Shown here: one piece after another, positions 4,778 to 6,493 of the stretch
Position numbering within the stretch: the stretch's first letter is position 1
How the letters are laid out: every line of letters starts with the position of its first letter
The notes under the pieces: model-generated
What the model saw: only the letters and a program-made list of their open reading frames with translations
Databases searched by the model: none
Told to the model about the DNA's origin: nothing
Assembly: GCA_964648005.1 (NCBI GenBank)
Contig: CAZYKR010000248.1
Location: 1-6,493 of the forward strand
Source: JAGQTE01 sp964648005
GTDB taxonomy: Bacteria; Actinomycetota; Acidimicrobiia; Acidimicrobiales; Acidimicrobilacustridaceae
Length of the DNA stretch: 6,493 nt
Direction: 5' to 3'
Translations under genes and position numbers: made by a program

Positions 4778-5716
4778 TCAACCCTCGAAGAAGGCAACAA
4801 GGTCGGTGAGAGTCGCGGCGACACGGTCTCGCTGGTCGAGTGGTGTCTCGCCGATGCGGACGACGACAAGTTCAAACGCCGGGACCACGACCACGTACTG
4901 ACCAAGGAAGCCGGAGGCGTAATAGGCACCCCACGGGTTGTCGCCGAATCGCCACCAGTGCATCGTGTGGACGCGGCCTTCTTCGTCCATGCCGGTCTCC
5001 GCGGCGGCAGTGGCCACCCACTCGGCGGCGATCAACCGCTCGGCCTCCCACATCCCGTCCTGGAGGTAGAGGCGACCGAAGCGCTCGAAGTCGCGGGCGG
5101 TGCACGAGCAGTACGACGAGGCCAGCCACGTGCCGGCGTCGTCGAAGCGCAGCCGCGGCGCCGCGATGCCTAATGGGTCGAACAGCATCCGCTGTAGCCA
5201 GGCGGCGTAGGCGTCTCCCGCGCCGACCAATTCGCGAACGATCGCGGACACGATCACACTGTTGGCGCTCGAATAGTTGAGGCGAGTGCCGGGAGGGTCG
5301 GCAAGGTGCCGGTCGGCGGCCCACAAGGCGGTGTCGGGGAACGGGCGGCGCCCGTTGCCGTAAAACATGTCAACGACGTCGGAGCGTCTGCCCTGGATGG
5401 GGGCCTCGCACCAGTCCAGGCCGGACTGCATCGTGAGGAGGTGCCGCAACGTGATGGCGTGGCGCGGATCGTCGGGGTCGGCCCAAAGCGCGACCGGGGC
5501 CGGGGCGTCGACCTCGAGCGCGCCGTCGGCGACAAGGATGCCGACGGCGGCGTGCAGCACACTCTTCGCCATCGACCAGGAGCGCAACTGGGTCGCGACA
5601 TCCATGGCGTCGCCGTAGCGCTCGATGACGATCTCACCGCGCTGGGACACGATGAGCGCGTCAGTTCGCCCGATCCCTTCGCCTCCACCGAAGAGCGTCT
5701 CGACCGCTCTGTCCAC
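4778..5716 (-). CDS. Serine hydrolase, class C beta-lactamase-related
   Basis: A 312-aa member of the beta-lactamase-like serine hydrolase family (AmpC, DD-peptidase and EstB-type esterases). The nucleophile motif is S48-M-A-K51 (SxxK) in R-S-W-S-M-A-K-S-V-L. The second motif is Y148-S-S150 in L-N-Y-S-S-A-N. A late G-F-L-G-Q segment (269-273) corresponds to the third active-site strand. Other family features are A-I-T-L-R-H-L-L-T-M-Q-S-G-L-D-W, P-P-G-T, and D-P-L-G-I. There is no signal peptide, so it is probably cytoplasmic, and the substrate cannot be told from sequence: esterase, amidase or beta-lactam cleavage are all possible. The start is GTG 5714-5716. A stop lies three codons upstream in frame, so no longer start exists, though relatives often have a longer N-terminus. 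TANNNT 6 nt upstream suggests a leaderless mRNA. It ends TGA, 13 nt before tRNA-Val. Confidence 0.88.
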   Translation of the reverse strand: MDRAVETLFGGGEGIGRTDALIVSQRGEIVIERYGDAMDVATQLRSWSMAKSVLHAAVGILVADGALEVDAPAPVALWADPDDPRHAITLRHLLTMQSGLDWCEAPIQGRRSDVVDMFYGNGRRPFPDTALWAADRHLADPPGTRLNYSSANSVIVSAIVRELVGAGDAYAAWLQRMLFDPLGIAAPRLRFDDAGTWLASSYCSCTARDFERFGRLYLQDGMWEAERLIAAEWVATAAAETGMDEEGRVHTMHWWRFGDNPWGAYYASGFLGQYVVVVPAFELVVVRIGETPLDQRDRVAATLTDLVAFFEG

Positions 5717-5722
5717 CCTCGG

Positions 5723-5728
5723 ATGCTA
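5723..5728 (-). promoter_or_regulatory. -10 element TAGCAT, probable leaderless start of the serine hydrolase
   Basis: On the minus strand TAGCAT is followed by 6 nt and then the GTG start. That is the spacing expected when transcription begins at the first base of the start codon, a common arrangement in actinobacteria. No properly spaced Shine-Dalgarno sequence exists: GAGG directly abuts the GTG. An 11-bp palindrome ACGAG-A-CTCGT (5728-5738) overlaps its upstream edge and could be an operator. Confidence 0.45.
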
Positions 5729-6019
5729 CGAGACTCGTCGTCTGCGTTGCTCGACGGTAGTTCCGGCGAGCACGCTGCACGACGCGCGTCGCAGCTCTCG
5801 GCGGACGTGCTTGAGGTCGGCGCCGGCGACGGTGCTCTGGGCGGCCGCCTGCAAGAGCCCGCCGAGCGGGCTCGTCACCACCTGGTCGTCCCGACGCGCG
5901 ACGCCCGGGCGCCGCTGTGTGGTGAGCGCCTCGTCCACGAGCCGGCGCAGCGTCTGGTAGAGCCGGGCATGGCCCTCGACAAACGTGTCGACACCCTCGC
6001 CGGGTCGGGAGGGTGGCCG
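5726..6019 (-). pseudogene. Unrecognised gene fragment lacking its 5' end
   Basis: The minus-strand frame is open between TGA (6020-6022) and TAG (5726-5728), about 98 codons, with strong G/C third positions until the last dozen codons. It reads V-D-T-F-V-E-G-H-A-R-L-Y-Q-T-L-R-R-L-V-D-E-A-L, then R-D-D-Q-V-V-T-S-P-L-G-G-L-L-Q-A-A-A-Q, and later A-D-L-K-H-V-R-R-E-L-R-R-A-S. It looks helical and soluble, but I do not recognise a family. No ATG or well-placed GTG with a ribosome binding site precedes the well-formed part, and the first residues (R-P-P-S-R-P-G-E-G) look like read-through of a junction. I think it is the C-terminal piece of a gene cut at about 6000-6020. Its stop codon lies 10 nt before the serine hydrolase start, in the same frame. 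Confidence 0.45.
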
Positions 6020-6084
6020 TCAGATCAGGCAGATGACGCGAGTCCTTGGTCGGCACCGAGCCGGGCGGGTTGACGGTTCACCTT
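6020..6084. other. Short junction between the second TetR gene and the unrecognised fragment
   Basis: These 65 bases separate the TetR stop from the truncated fragment. A GTG at 6081 opens an 18-codon frame ending at TGA (6025-6027) with no good ribosome binding site. It could be the first codons of a gene cut off by the same event that beheaded the 5726-6019 fragment, but this cannot be shown. Confidence 0.3.
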
Positions 6085-6493
6085 CTACCGTCGAGGACCG
6101 CGCCCAACGGCCGACGGCGATGAGGGTGCTGCAGATGACGACTCGGCGGCGGCGAGGAGCAGGATCTTCTCGATGCGCTCGTGCAGTTCTGGAGAGTTGT
6201 CTTCGCCGGCGAGTGCGCTGGCGAAGAGGGCGGCGCCTGCGGCCAGGACGATGATGGCCTTGGCGTCGAGGTCGGCGTCGTCGTGGCTGGTGGTGTGCTG
6301 GTCGCGGTAGATGGTGACGGCTTCGGCGGTGAAGGTGCGCCAGAGGACGTCGCGCAGTTCGGGTTGGTCCCGGAGCGCGGCGAGCAGTCCGGGTGCGGCG
6401 GCTTGGACCTCGGGTCGGGCGAAGATGTCGACGCTGGCGGCGGCGACCCAGCGGATCCACCCTTGGGCGTCGACGCCGTCGAAGGGTGCGAGG
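6085..6493 (-). CDS. TetR/AcrR family regulator, C-terminal part (runs off the window)
   Basis: A clean minus-strand frame of 135 codons enters from the window edge and ends at TAG (6085-6087). It lacks an internal start because it is the downstream part of a gene. Features of the TetR ligand-binding domain are visible: W-I-R-W-V-A-A-A-S-V-D-I-F-A-R-P-E, then L-L-A-A-L-R-D-Q-P-E-L-R-D-V-L-W-R-T-F and A-V-T-I-Y-R-D-Q. A later helix reads L-D-A-K-A-I-I-V-L-A-A-G-A-A-L-F-A. The tail is a Ser/Ala/Pro/Arg-rich stretch that is probably disordered. Third positions are almost all G or C. The DNA-binding half is beyond the window. The target is unknown; no operator for it can be placed here. The C-terminal-domain resemblance is good but less diagnostic than a helix-turn-helix. 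Confidence 0.7.
   Translation of the reverse strand, partial: LAPFDGVDAQGWIRWVAAASVDIFARPEVQAAAPGLLAALRDQPELRDVLWRTFTAEAVTIYRDQHTTSHDDADLDAKAIIVLAAGAALFASALAGEDNSPELHERIEKILLLAAAESSSAAPSSPSAVGRGPRR

Noticed and set aside
4180..4929. Long minus-strand open frame of 249 codons spanning the tRNA region
   Set aside because: It reads through the complete tRNA-Val and the tRNA 3' half, producing the familiar tRNA-translation peptide G-R-L-A-Q-F-V-R-A-P-A-S-H-A-G, and it overlaps the end of the serine hydrolase in another frame. It is not a gene.
5714..5728. Possible amber read-through joining the upstream fragment to the serine hydrolase, since both share a frame with one TAG between
   Set aside because: The upstream sequence does not resemble the N-terminus of any serine hydrolase. 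A similar in-frame TAG separates tetR from the unrelated amidohydrolase scrap, so coincidence at junctions is simpler.
5306..6073. 255-codon plus-strand open frame opposite the serine hydrolase and the unrecognised fragment
   Set aside because: It is antisense to a clear serine hydrolase with SxxK and YSS motifs; its length follows from high GC content.
6025..6081. 18-codon GTG frame downstream of the second TetR gene
   Set aside because: Too short, with no good ribosome binding site and no similarity; kept only as a possible truncated gene start in the junction note.
1..6493. CRISPR array, rRNA, toxin-antitoxin or defence cluster
   Set aside because: No regularly spaced long repeats, rRNA motifs, paired small toxin/antitoxin genes or defence-domain proteins were seen.

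Overview
This is high-GC DNA with strong G/C bias at third codon positions. Its gene families (TetR regulators, a UPF0060 membrane protein, a class C beta-lactamase-like serine hydrolase, a haloalkane-dehalogenase-like alpha/beta hydrolase) and TANNNT-type -10 elements point to an actinobacterium. The 10-base N run looks like a scaffold gap, so the source is probably a draft or metagenomic assembly. The organism call is inference.

Nearly every recognisable gene lies on the minus strand. The exception is a decayed transposase on the plus strand. From left to right: the N-terminus of a phosphotransferase-like protein (1-140); a hypothetical protein (201-677); a YnfA/UPF0060 membrane protein (822-1154); a stranded membrane-protein remnant (about 1250-1466) that abuts a frameshifted and internally deleted DDE transposase (1451-1945); the C-terminal scrap of an amidohydrolase (2001-2258); a TetR regulator interrupted by the N gap (2259-2862); a lipoprotein of the haloalkane dehalogenase type (2859-4052); a palindromic operator with promoter (4058-4108); a tRNA-Val 3' half (4419-4463); a complete but atypical tRNA-Val(CAC) (4691-4764); a serine hydrolase (4778-5716); an unrecognised gene fragment (5726-6019); and the C-terminal part of a second TetR regulator (6085-6493).

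The best-defined unit is the dehalogenase-like lipoprotein plus TetR pair. The genes overlap by four bases, and the upstream gene is preceded by a 31-bp near-perfect palindrome that covers the -10 element and reaches the ribosome binding site. This fits a substrate-inducible, autoregulated operon in which TetR represses its own transcription and that of the enzyme.

Much of the rest is a patchwork of gene ends: five broken or truncated pieces, a transposase relic, and a tRNA-Val gene with a second 3' half about 230 bp further on. That pattern fits an insertion and deletion hotspot at a tRNA attachment site. Assembly errors around the gap could explain some of it. I saw no CRISPR array, rRNA, toxin-antitoxin pair or clear multi-gene defence or biosynthetic system, and I do not claim a wholly new system here.
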